NCBI GenBank assembly: GCA_045563675.1
Contig: JBJLIX010000002.1
Location: 62,001 to 126,000, forward strand
DNA: 64,000 nucleotides
Reading direction: 5' to 3'
DNA from: AEGEAN-183 sp045563675
Lineage (GTDB): Bacteria; Pseudomonadota; Gammaproteobacteria; Magnimaribacterales; Magnimaribacteraceae
Positions 1-8,753 of the stretch are shown piece by piece. A program made the translations under genes and the position numbers. Position 1 is the first letter of the stretch, and every line of letters starts with the position of its first letter. The notes under the pieces were generated by a model. That model saw nothing but the letters and a program-made list of their open reading frames with translations. It ran no database searches and was not told the origin of the DNA.

Positions 1-514
1 CTATCCTATGTTGATTATGATAATCTCTAACTAAAGATAGAATCATCATGACAATATGTTCTGCAACTGATCTTGAATTACAGTATGTTACCTCAACTAC
101 ATCAACTTTATTGTCCATTGCGGCTTGTAAATCAACGTGATCAGAACCAATACCAGCTGTAATTGCCATTTTTAGATTAGGTGCACTTTCCATTCTTTTT
201 CTTGTTAAATAGTAGGGCCAAAATGGTTGAGAAATTACAACATCAGAATCAACTAATTCTTTGTCTGCAACACAACCTTCTGCGTCCTTATCGGAAGTAA
301 CCACCAGTGTATGTCCTCTATCTTCTAAAAATTTCCTCAAACCCAATTCACCTGAGACACAACCAAGCAATTGGCCTGGAGTAAAGTCTCTTCCCTTGGG
401 GCTAGGTAACGTCATTCCATCAGGATATTTTTCCAGTTTAGGAAGTTCCTTAACCGGATAACTGGATGGCATTCCATCCTTTGGGTCGTCATATAAGATA
501 CATAATATTTTCAT
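1..514 (-). CDS. fdh: NAD-dependent formate dehydrogenase, N-terminal part (cut by window edge)
   Basis: The gene runs off the left edge; 171 N-terminal residues are visible. The protein starts MKILCILYDDPKDG and contains LPSPKGRDFTPGQLLG, VVISQPFWPYYLT, ITAGIGSDHVDLQ and EVTYCNSRSVAEH. These are hallmarks of the soluble NAD formate dehydrogenase of the D-2-hydroxyacid dehydrogenase superfamily (Pseudomonas sp. 101 type), which oxidises formate to CO2 and makes NADH. The ATG at 514 has an AGGAG ribosome site just upstream. It lies 33 bases downstream of the formate-tetrahydrofolate ligase gene on the same strand, so the two probably form an operon disposing of one-carbon units. The cofactor domain and catalytic His lie outside the window. 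Confidence 0.9.
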   Translation of the reverse strand, partial: MKILCILYDDPKDGMPSSYPVKELPKLEKYPDGMTLPSPKGRDFTPGQLLGCVSGELGLRKFLEDRGHTLVVTSDKDAEGCVADKELVDSDVVISQPFWPYYLTRKRMESAPNLKMAITAGIGSDHVDLQAAMDNKVDVVEVTYCNSRSVAEHIVMMILSLVRDYHNQHRI

Positions 515-547
515 TTATTTACTCCTATTTAATTCTAATCATAATTT

Positions 548-2221
548 TTAGAATAATCCTTGAATTAATCCTTCATTATCCACATTTATATTTTCTGCGG
601 CCGGTATTTTTGGTAATCCTGGCATAGTCATAATTTCACCGCAAACAACTATAATAAATTCTGCACCTGCTGATAGTCTAACTTCCCTGATTGGAACGTC
701 ATGTCCTGATGGAGCGCCCATTAATAATGGATCTGTTGAAAAGCTATATTGAGTCTTGGCCATGCATATTGGGTATTCACCAAACCCATCATCTTCTAAT
801 TTCTTAAATTGATTTCTAACCTTCTTATCAGCAATTATTTCTGCAGCACCATAAATATTTTGCGCTATGTATTGGGTTTTATCCCATAGTGACATTTTAT
901 TATCGTATAAAGTTCTAAATTCAGCAGAATTCGAATCAGCAATTTTTGCAACCTCTTTCGCAAGATCCGCCGCGCCTTTTCCGCCTTTTTCCCAATGTGA
1001 AGAAATTTTGCATTTAATGCCTATATTCTTGCAATAATTAATGATTGCAGTATGTTCCTTTTCCGTGTCAGTCACATAGTCATTTATCGCAACAACGACA
1101 GGGACTCCAAATTTTCCAATATTTTCAATATGCCTTTTAAGATTCTTGCAGCCCTTTGTTATAGCATCTATATTCTCTAAGCCAAGGTCATCTTTCTTTA
1201 TACCGCCATGCATTTTTAAGGCTTTAGTCGTAGCAACTAAAACAACAGCATCTGGTTTTAATCCTGATTTTCTACATTTAATATCAAAAAATTTCTCAGC
1301 GCCTAGATCAGCTCCAAATCCAGCTTCTGTAACAACATAATCAGCAAGTTTTAATGCTGCTTTAGTTGAAACAACAGAATTACAACCGTGCGCAATGTTA
1401 GCAAAAGGTCCTCCATGTATAAAAGCAGGATTATTTTCAAGAGTTTGTACTAAGTTTGGTTGAAATGCATCCTTCAATAATGCAGTTATTGCTCCATCAG
1501 CTTTTAGCTGCTTTGCTCTTACAGGCTCATTAGATTTTGTATAGCCTATAACAATATTTCCTATCCTTTTTTGGAGATCATCAATATCTGATGCCAGACA
1601 AAACACTGCCATAATTTCTGAGGCAACTGTTATATCGTAACCACTTTCTCTTGGTATGCCATTACCTGTCCCTCCTAGACCGCAAGTGATATCTCTTAAA
1701 GATCTATCATTCATATCAACCACTCTCTTCCAGGTAATTCTTCTTGGGTCAATATTTAGCTGATTATCCCAATGAATATGATTATCAATTAGTGCAGAAA
1801 GAAGGTTATGAGCTGCCCCAATGGCATGAAAGTCACCAGTAAAATGTAAATTAATATCAGTCATAGGTATAACCTGGGCATGTCCACCTCCTGCAGCACC
1901 TCCTTTCATGCCAAAACATGGTCCTAAGCTTGGCTCTCTTAGACAAATCATTGCTTTCTTTCCAATATGACAAAGCCCGTCGACCAGACCAACACTTGTA
2001 GTGGTTTTACCTTCTCCTGCAGGAGTAGGAGAAATTGCAGTAACTAAGATTAATTTACCGTTATTAAGCTTCTCCAGCTTTTCATTATTAATTGAAAGAT
2101 CGATCTTACACTTGAATTTACCGTACAGTTCTAGATATTCTTCACCAATACCTAACTCAGCAGCAATTTTGTCAATTGTCCTTGGATCTGCTTCTCTAGC
2201 AATCTCTATGTCTGTTTTCAA
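548..2221 (-). CDS. fhs: Formate-tetrahydrofolate ligase
   Basis: At 557 residues this is full length for the family. It interconverts formate, ATP and THF with 10-formyl-THF in the cytoplasm. The ATP-binding loop PTPAGEGKTTTSVGL lies near residues 64-78, followed by the conserved LREPSLGPCFGMKGGAAGGG segment, FTGDFHAIGAAHNLL and the C-terminal KTQYSFS and MPGLPK motifs. It precedes the formate dehydrogenase gene on the same strand. Running in reverse, it would release formate for that dehydrogenase, so the pair can oxidise methyl groups captured on THF; this direction is inferred from context. The divergent neighbour is a TonB receptor, and the shared 254-base gap holds repeats described separately. 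Confidence 0.96.
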   Translation of the reverse strand: MKTDIEIAREADPRTIDKIAAELGIGEEYLELYGKFKCKIDLSINNEKLEKLNNGKLILVTAISPTPAGEGKTTTSVGLVDGLCHIGKKAMICLREPSLGPCFGMKGGAAGGGHAQVIPMTDINLHFTGDFHAIGAAHNLLSALIDNHIHWDNQLNIDPRRITWKRVVDMNDRSLRDITCGLGGTGNGIPRESGYDITVASEIMAVFCLASDIDDLQKRIGNIVIGYTKSNEPVRAKQLKADGAITALLKDAFQPNLVQTLENNPAFIHGGPFANIAHGCNSVVSTKAALKLADYVVTEAGFGADLGAEKFFDIKCRKSGLKPDAVVLVATTKALKMHGGIKKDDLGLENIDAITKGCKNLKRHIENIGKFGVPVVVAINDYVTDTEKEHTAIINYCKNIGIKCKISSHWEKGGKGAADLAKEVAKIADSNSAEFRTLYDNKMSLWDKTQYIAQNIYGAAEIIADKKVRNQFKKLEDDGFGEYPICMAKTQYSFSTDPLLMGAPSGHDVPIREVRLSAGAEFIIVVCGEIMTMPGLPKIPAAENINVDNEGLIQGLF

Positions 2222-2376
2222 AATAAACTCTCACATTTATATTTAAGGGACACAAGACTATATATTATCTTTGAAGATTACAATTATTTCTGGACCCCAA
2301 AATATAACGATAGTTGTCTATAAACTTCTTGAGCAGTCTGTATAAGGCTTTAATCTACTTTTTAATCAAAGTTAAT

Positions 2377-2428
2377 GTTGACAAAGGCAGCTAGTTGAGG
2401 AATAGAACGTTGACAATAGTGTCTAGTT
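2377..2428 (+). repeat. Two-copy direct repeat GTTGACAA-N6-CTAGTT
   Basis: GTTGACAA, six variable bases and CTAGTT occur at 2377-2396 and again at 2409-2428. Both blocks match exactly, with a 32-base period (about three helical turns). The second copy overlaps the -35 element of the putative receptor promoter. This looks like a regulator binding array or a tandem promoter; no regulator can be named. Confidence 0.6.
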
Positions 2429-2438
2429 TGCGTAATGT
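2410..2438 (+). promoter_or_regulatory. Sigma70-like promoter of the TonB receptor at 2476
   Basis: TTGACA at 2410-2415 is followed by a 17-base spacer and TAATGT at 2433-2438. A purine-rich ribosome site (AGGGGA, 2465-2470) precedes the ATG at 2476. A second TTGACA at 2378 has only a poor -10 (AATAGA). Confidence 0.55.
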
Positions 2439-2475
2439 CTGCCTAACTTAATTTCTAAAATATTAGGGGAAACAC

Positions 2476-5010
2476 ATGTTTGGAAAAATTAAAGAACACT
2501 TAACCTATTACCTTTCTACGCTTGCTCTATTAAATGCAGCACTATTTAGTGGTTGGGCTATGTCTCAATCAGAGTTAGAGGAAGTTGTCGTTACAGCTCG
2601 AAAGAAAACGGAAAGCTTGCAGGATGTCCCAATATCTGTTTCAGCTCTTCGTGAAAGCTCTTTAGAAGAGAAAGGAATAAGTGTATTTGAAGATTATTTA
2701 TTGCAGCTTCCTAGTGTTACTGCAGGTGGTGCAGGACCAGGAACTAGCACAATTTACATTAGAGGTCTTGCTTCAACAACACCCAATCTTACAACAGCTG
2801 GTGTTGCTGGTTTGGCTCCAAACGTATCATTCTATTTAGATGAGCAACCATTAGCTCAACCTGGAAGGAACCTAGATGTTTATGCAGCAGATATGGCTCG
2901 TATTGAGGTTTTAGCTGGTCCACAAGGAACACTTTTTGGTGCTAGCTCACAAGCAGGTGTTGTTAGAATGATCACTAACAAGCCAGTTATTGGAGAATCA
3001 TCGGGTAATGCAGAAGTCGAAACAAGGTTTATGCCTGAAGGAGATACCGGAGCAAAAATAGAACTTGTAGGAAATGTGCCTCTTGGTGATTCTACTGCAG
3101 CCAGGGTTGTTGTTTACAGAGATAGAAAAGGCGGCTACATTGATCAAGTTGCTGGTTCCATCGATGTAAGTGGATCTGCTCGTTTCAGAGCAGCTGGTAC
3201 AGTAAGAGACAATGGTCTTCCTGTGAACTCTTCTAGAGGCGGTTTTCAAGCTGGAGCTGACCTTTCAGGAGCTACTTTAAATAAAGCAAATGCAATTGTT
3301 AAAGAAGACGCTAACGAATTAACTTATCAAGGCTTCAGAGCAAGTATTGCCCATGAAATTAATGAAAATTGGGATGCGTTAGCTACTATTGCACAACAAA
3401 CCGTAGATGCTGATGGTGTGTTTTTTGTTGATCCTAAGTTAGGTGATCTAGAAATCCAAAGATACACAGCTGACGTAATAGAAGATGAATATGACAACAT
3501 GAGCTTAACTCTCGAGGGTTCAATAGGGGATCTTGAAGTAGTTTATGCAGGAGCATATACAGACAGGACTACGGAGCAAATGGTTGATTACACTGACTAC
3601 TTATTTGTAGGTCAGTATCTTCCTTACTACATTTGTGATTACTATGTAACTTACACTACATATGCACCAGGCAATGTCCCAACAGGAACTTGTGGTGGCC
3701 CTAACTTATTAGTTGATTCAACAACTAATTTAGAAGTTACATCTCATGAATTTCGTTTAAATGCAGATATAAGTGACACTACTTCGCTTACGGCAGGTGT
3801 CTTTACTAGTGATACTGAGCTTACGGAGTTAAATTTATTTACGTATCCAGGTTCAGTAGAGAATGATATTACGTATGCTGCGAACTATGCTTTGACCGAT
3901 ACATCAGTGACTGGATCAATTAATAATGCAAGTCCTGGCTGGTTTTCAGCAGGGCCTTATTCTGAACCTGTTATCTTCTTTAACGATATTAAAAGAACTG
4001 ATGAACAGAGAGGTGTTTTTGGTGAATTAAGTTTTGCTACAAGCGATACAACAGAACTTTCAATAGGTGCTCGTTGGTATGATATTAAAGTTGATTTTGA
4101 AGGTAGTGCTAACTCATCTTTTTTTAATGGATTTGGTAATCCGGATACTCAACAATTTGGATCTAATTTATCTGCACAATATGCACCAGGTAACCCAAAT
4201 GGTTATCCAGATAAAGCTAAAACAGATGGCGTGATTGGAAAGTTAACGTATTCATGGAAACCAAGTGAGGATTCCATGTATTACGTCACATGGTCTGAGG
4301 GCTTTAGACCCGGTCTCCTAAATAGACCTGTTGGAAGAACAAGTCCAGATGGATCGTATACTGTACCCCCATCTGTTGATTCTGATGAAATAACAAACTA
4401 TGAGTTTGGTTGGAAAAATGTTCTTCAGGATGGTCGACTTAGGTTCAATGGTAGTGTTTTCATGGTTGATGTAAGTGGCTTACAAAGTACTATTTTTGAT
4501 CCAAGTATTGTTAACTTGTTCTTCTCTGATAACGCAGCTGATGCTGAAATAAAAGGAGTTGAGGGTGACTTTATTTATTTCACTGAACAAGGGTTAATCT
4601 TATCAGGCGCATTTTCGTTCTTAGATACTGAAATTACTAAGGCTTTAGTTCCAACCAATGACGTAATTGTTGGTCAGGAATTAGCATTTGCCCCAGGATT
4701 TCAGGGTAATATAAGTGCTAGAAAAGAATGGGGATTGTCTGGTGGTAATACTGGATTTTGGCAAGCCCAATTCACCATGTCAGATAAAAGTTATTCTGAC
4801 ATCATGGGACCTAACAGGGCCGAACAAGATAGCTATAACTTAGTTAATATCAGAGGTGGTATCAGTAATGATGATTGGACAGCAGAAATGTATGTCGATA
4901 ATCTTACGGATGAAAGGGCTGAAATAAGTAATACCTTCGTCTTTGATAGACAGCGTATAGCGATTATTAGGCCAATGACCGTTGGTCTCAGGTATAAACT
5001 GAAGTTTTAA
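2476..5010 (+). CDS. TonB-dependent outer-membrane receptor
   Basis: 844 residues. An N-terminal signal region ends near residue 30, then a TonB-box-like segment (EEVVVTARKK) and a plug domain with VPISVSA, IYIRGLAS and the strongly conserved IEVLAGPQGTLFGASSQAGVVR. The rest is a 22-strand type barrel ending in the aromatic-tipped MTVGLRYKLKF. Such proteins import large or scarce substrates across the outer membrane using TonB energy. The substrate cannot be read from sequence; no siderophore or vitamin gene is adjacent. It stands alone, with its own promoter upstream and a strong terminator at 5035. Confidence 0.93.
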   Translation: MFGKIKEHLTYYLSTLALLNAALFSGWAMSQSELEEVVVTARKKTESLQDVPISVSALRESSLEEKGISVFEDYLLQLPSVTAGGAGPGTSTIYIRGLASTTPNLTTAGVAGLAPNVSFYLDEQPLAQPGRNLDVYAADMARIEVLAGPQGTLFGASSQAGVVRMITNKPVIGESSGNAEVETRFMPEGDTGAKIELVGNVPLGDSTAARVVVYRDRKGGYIDQVAGSIDVSGSARFRAAGTVRDNGLPVNSSRGGFQAGADLSGATLNKANAIVKEDANELTYQGFRASIAHEINENWDALATIAQQTVDADGVFFVDPKLGDLEIQRYTADVIEDEYDNMSLTLEGSIGDLEVVYAGAYTDRTTEQMVDYTDYLFVGQYLPYYICDYYVTYTTYAPGNVPTGTCGGPNLLVDSTTNLEVTSHEFRLNADISDTTSLTAGVFTSDTELTELNLFTYPGSVENDITYAANYALTDTSVTGSINNASPGWFSAGPYSEPVIFFNDIKRTDEQRGVFGELSFATSDTTELSIGARWYDIKVDFEGSANSSFFNGFGNPDTQQFGSNLSAQYAPGNPNGYPDKAKTDGVIGKLTYSWKPSEDSMYYVTWSEGFRPGLLNRPVGRTSPDGSYTVPPSVDSDEITNYEFGWKNVLQDGRLRFNGSVFMVDVSGLQSTIFDPSIVNLFFSDNAADAEIKGVEGDFIYFTEQGLILSGAFSFLDTEITKALVPTNDVIVGQELAFAPGFQGNISARKEWGLSGGNTGFWQAQFTMSDKSYSDIMGPNRAEQDSYNLVNIRGGISNDDWTAEMYVDNLTDERAEISNTFVFDRQRIAIIRPMTVGLRYKLKF

Positions 5011-5034
5011 AACTTCGACAATTAGATAATATTA

Positions 5035-5056
5035 AGGGAGCCCAGGCTCCCTTTTT
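5035..5056 (+). terminator. Rho-independent terminator after TonB receptor
   Basis: AGGGAGCC at 5035-5042 pairs with GGCTCCCT at 5045-5052 and runs straight into T residues. It separates the receptor from the TPR-sulfotransferase gene. Confidence 0.85.
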
Positions 5057-5105
5057 ATTTTCTTCAGAGATTAGATTTTATTAGATTTGTTAGAATTAGA
5101 TTGGA

Positions 5106-7136
5106 ATGAAAGAAGATCAATCAAATACGGATGAAACCACTCTCAAGGTAGACCTGAGCGAAGCTACAGAAGCTGTAAAAGAAGGCAGGTTTGAATATGC
5201 CCTTAATTCATTAAAGATTATTCTCAAAGATCACCCCAACAATATTGATAGCTTATATTTAGCAGCTGTTTCAACAAGATACTTAAAAAAATTTGACGAT
5301 TCAAAAAACTATATTGAGCAGTTGTTGCACAATGCTCCAGACATGGGTCGAGCATACCAGGAGTTAGGTCACCTTAATAGAGATATAGGAAATGAAGAGA
5401 AAGCTGTCCTTCACTATAGACAAGCTTGTGAACTTAACCCAGCACTCTTAGCAGCTTGGAATTTTTTATACAAATACTTTGTAAAAAATAAAAATAAACC
5501 AGCAGCTGATCATGCACTTGAGCAAATCAATAAACTACAATCACTTCCAAGTATACTTTTACACATAGACCAGATTCTCAATGAAGGCAGACTAGGCTTG
5601 GCGGAAGACAAATGCAGGTCCTTTCTTAAAGAAAACCCTACTCACACTTACGCAATGTCTTTGCTTGCTGAAATTGCTAATCGATTGGGTTATTTTGATG
5701 ACGCAGAATTTTTATTAGAAAAGGCTGTTGAGTTTAAGCCGGAGGATGGCGATCTAAGAATGAAATATGCTTCTATTCTTAGAAAAAAACAAAAGTTTGC
5801 GAAGACCATGGAGCAAGTAAATATATTATGTGATAAATATCCAGCAAATCTTAATTATCAAGCTCAAAAAGCCAGTGAAATTATGCAAAATGGAGAACAC
5901 GAGGAAGCAATTAGCTTATTAGAAGATATTCTAAGAAAAAACCCATTTAATTTCAGTACACTTACTTCAAAAGGTCATGCAGAAAAGACTTTAGGCAAAA
6001 CAGACCAAGCCATTAAGAGCTATCAATCTGCTTATCAAATAAAACCAGATCATGGAGAGGCTTTCTTTTCCTTAGCAAATTTAAAGACATATTCCTTTAC
6101 CGGTGATGAATTAGATAATATGCGAGAACAAGTGGGGAGAGTGGATTTATCATTAAGAGATAAAGCATATTTTCATTTTGCTCTTGCTCAAGGTTGTGAA
6201 GTGAACGGCGAGTATGATGAGGCATTCTTTCATTTAGAAAGAGGGAACAAGATAAAAAATGATCAAAGTTTATATTCAATTGAAAGAATGGATAAGGAAC
6301 TACAAGCCCAAATAGATGTTTGTGACGAAACTTTTTTTGGAGATTTAGGTAGTGGGGGACATGACACAAAAGATCCTATATTCATTCTTGGTTTGCCTAG
6401 GGCAGGCTCAACACTTGTAGAGCAGATCTTGGCATCACACTCCATGATTGACGGGACACTTGAGCTTCCAAATATTCTTTCAATTGCTCAAAGCTTAAGG
6501 GGAGAAGATATTTACGGTAAATTAGGTAATTACCCTAAAAGCATGAATTCATTAACACTCGAACAAAGAGAAACTATGGGAAAGGGTTTTATTGAAGATA
6601 CTAAGATGCACAGAAAAGATGCACCTATGTTCACAGATAAAATGCCTAATAACTTCAGACATATTGGCTTAATCCATCTAATTATGCCAAACGCTAAGAT
6701 TATTGATGCTAGAAGATATCCCTTGGATTGTTGTTTTAGTATGTTTAAACAACTTTTCGCTCAAGGACAAGAGTTTTCATATGGTCTAGCTGAAGCAGGA
6801 AGTTATTACAAAAGTTATGTTAATTTGATGAATCACTGGGATAAAGTCTTGCCTAACAAGATATTAAGAGTCAATAATGAGGATATCATTGAAGACCTTG
6901 AAGGACAGGTTAAAAGGATGCTCGAATTTTTAGAGTTACCTTATGAAAAAGAATGTATTTCATTTTATGAAACTGACAGATCAGTTAGAACCGCTAGTTC
7001 TGAACAGGTGAGAAGACCAATTAACAAAGAAGGCATGGAGCGCTGGAAGCCCTATTCTAAACACTTAAAACCATTACTTAACAGTCTGGGTGAGGAATTA
7101 TTGAAACCTGAAGACATAGCCCAAATAAACCGATAG
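5106..7136 (+). CDS. TPR-repeat protein with C-terminal sulfotransferase domain
   Basis: 676 residues. Residues about 10-350 are tetratricopeptide repeats (for example NPTHTYAMSLLAEIANRLG and FKPEDGDLRMKYA). Residues about 420-650 form a PAPS-dependent sulfotransferase-like domain with the 5'-phosphosulfate loop IFILGLPRAGSTLVEQ near 422-437 and a downstream KIIDARRYPLDCCFSMFKQ motif typical of the 3'-phosphate site. This architecture is common in marine proteobacteria; acceptors are usually unknown. No signal peptide is visible, so a cytoplasmic enzyme is likely. The BCCT transporter gene starts 8 bases after its stop, so they may be co-transcribed, but a functional link is only inferred. 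Confidence 0.88.
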   Translation: MKEDQSNTDETTLKVDLSEATEAVKEGRFEYALNSLKIILKDHPNNIDSLYLAAVSTRYLKKFDDSKNYIEQLLHNAPDMGRAYQELGHLNRDIGNEEKAVLHYRQACELNPALLAAWNFLYKYFVKNKNKPAADHALEQINKLQSLPSILLHIDQILNEGRLGLAEDKCRSFLKENPTHTYAMSLLAEIANRLGYFDDAEFLLEKAVEFKPEDGDLRMKYASILRKKQKFAKTMEQVNILCDKYPANLNYQAQKASEIMQNGEHEEAISLLEDILRKNPFNFSTLTSKGHAEKTLGKTDQAIKSYQSAYQIKPDHGEAFFSLANLKTYSFTGDELDNMREQVGRVDLSLRDKAYFHFALAQGCEVNGEYDEAFFHLERGNKIKNDQSLYSIERMDKELQAQIDVCDETFFGDLGSGGHDTKDPIFILGLPRAGSTLVEQILASHSMIDGTLELPNILSIAQSLRGEDIYGKLGNYPKSMNSLTLEQRETMGKGFIEDTKMHRKDAPMFTDKMPNNFRHIGLIHLIMPNAKIIDARRYPLDCCFSMFKQLFAQGQEFSYGLAEAGSYYKSYVNLMNHWDKVLPNKILRVNNEDIIEDLEGQVKRMLEFLELPYEKECISFYETDRSVRTASSEQVRRPINKEGMERWKPYSKHLKPLLNSLGEELLKPEDIAQINR

Positions 7137-7144
7137 GAAATTAA

Positions 7145-8737
7145 ATGAATGAGAATACTCATAAACCTTTAATATCAGAAGGAGACAGAAGACCTAATAC
7201 TCAAATTTTTGGTCTGGATATAAATTTACCAGTATTTTCTATTAGTTCAGGTTTAGCAATTATCTTTTCTATCTTTGTGTTGATCTTTCCACTGCAATCT
7301 TTCAATTTTCTTTCTAGTGCTATGAACTTTGTAGTGGTTTGGTTCGGTACCTTATTTACGGTATCTATGTCTGCCATTACTTTGATCATTTTCTTTCTAA
7401 TTGTTTCTCCATTTGGAAAGATAAGACTAGGGGGAAAGGATTCAGTCCCGGAATTTGGATTCTTATCTTGGGTTTGTATGTTATTTGCAGCTGGAGTTGG
7501 TATAGGTATGACTTTCTATGGAGCAGCTGAACCTCTTTCTTATTACACTGGAATCTTTGGAACACCTCTAAATGTCTCTCCTGAATCTGAAGAGGCCTAT
7601 CGATTGGCATTCAGTGCAACTATTTTTCATTGGGGCCTGAACGCTTGGTCAGTCTATGCAATCGTAGGTCTGTCCCTTGCCTTTTTTTGTTACAACTGGA
7701 AATTACCTTTAACTATACGATCTATCTTTTATCCCCTTTTAGGCAAACGAATCTGGAGGTGGCAGGGTGATGTCATTGATATTATTGCTGTATTAGCCAC
7801 CCTTTTTGGTTTAACAACATCTTTGGGATTGGGAGCAAGACAAGCAACTTCTGGTCTATCTTACCTAAATGTTGCACCCGATAATCTTTTAACTCAATCT
7901 CTAGTAATAATATTTATTACTTCCCTAGTTATTTTTTCTGTCTATAGGGGCTTGGATAAAGGAGTTAAGGTTCTTAGTAATATAAATATAGGACTTGCTC
8001 TCGTTTTATTGGCTTTTGTTGTTCTTGCTGGACCTACATTCAAGATCATTATGGCTTATGGAGAAAACTTAATTTCTTATTTTCAAGATATTGTTCGATT
8101 AAGTGATTGGAACAGGCCTGATGACTTGAAGTGGTATCATGATTGGACAATTTTCTATTGGGCCTGGTTTATCTCTTGGTCCCCTTTCGTAGGGATGTTC
8201 ATCGCAAGAATATCAAAAGGGAGGACTATAAGAGAATTTCTTTCTGTCGTAATGTTTGTACCTCTTCTGTTTTGCACTATATGGTTTACTTCGTTCGGAG
8301 AAACAGCAATCTTTCAATTTCAAGAAGGAATAGGTAATTTAAGTGAACCAGTAGGAGAAATTTCTCTTGTGCTTTTCTATATGCTAGATAATCTTTTATT
8401 TCCTATAGTTTCAAGCATATTTTCTTTATTCATGTTAGTGCTATTTTTTGTTACATCAGCTGATTCAGGTTCATTAGTTATTAATAGGATTACCTCTGGT
8501 GGTAAAGAAAATACTCCTTCAACACAAAGAGTTATATGGGCAATTATTCAAGGATTAGTTGCAATAGCTTTATTGGTGGGTGGAGGTTCAGTTGCTTTAC
8601 AAGCTATACAATCAGGGTCAATATCGATGGCATTACCTTTTGTATTTATTTTAATAGCAGCCACGATAAGCCTGTTGCGTGGCGTTTACATTGAATTATA
8701 TGATTCGCAAAAAATGATTAATCAAAACGGAAAATAA
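7145..8737 (+). CDS. BCCT-family betaine/choline/carnitine-type transporter
   Basis: 530 residues with about 12 hydrophobic helices. Diagnostic features are GVGIGMTFYGAAEPL near residues 118-132, the family tryptophan-rich signature WTIFYWAWFISWSPFVG near 333-349 and TSADSGSLVINR near 438. BCCT proteins import quaternary ammonium or sulfonium osmolytes such as glycine betaine, choline, carnitine or DMSP with Na+ or H+. The C-terminus is short, without an obvious osmosensory tail, which favours nutrient uptake. It lies 16 bases before a dimethylglycine-dehydrogenase-like gene and a DmdA/LigM-like gene, so the cargo is probably a methylated compound that those enzymes demethylate. A second in-frame ATG lies at 7148-7150 region only as part of the overlapping start; the first was kept. 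Confidence 0.93.
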   Translation: MNENTHKPLISEGDRRPNTQIFGLDINLPVFSISSGLAIIFSIFVLIFPLQSFNFLSSAMNFVVVWFGTLFTVSMSAITLIIFFLIVSPFGKIRLGGKDSVPEFGFLSWVCMLFAAGVGIGMTFYGAAEPLSYYTGIFGTPLNVSPESEEAYRLAFSATIFHWGLNAWSVYAIVGLSLAFFCYNWKLPLTIRSIFYPLLGKRIWRWQGDVIDIIAVLATLFGLTTSLGLGARQATSGLSYLNVAPDNLLTQSLVIIFITSLVIFSVYRGLDKGVKVLSNINIGLALVLLAFVVLAGPTFKIIMAYGENLISYFQDIVRLSDWNRPDDLKWYHDWTIFYWAWFISWSPFVGMFIARISKGRTIREFLSVVMFVPLLFCTIWFTSFGETAIFQFQEGIGNLSEPVGEISLVLFYMLDNLLFPIVSSIFSLFMLVLFFVTSADSGSLVINRITSGGKENTPSTQRVIWAIIQGLVAIALLVGGGSVALQAIQSGSISMALPFVFILIAATISLLRGVYIELYDSQKMINQNGK

Positions 8738-8753
8738 TCATTATAATGCGTCG

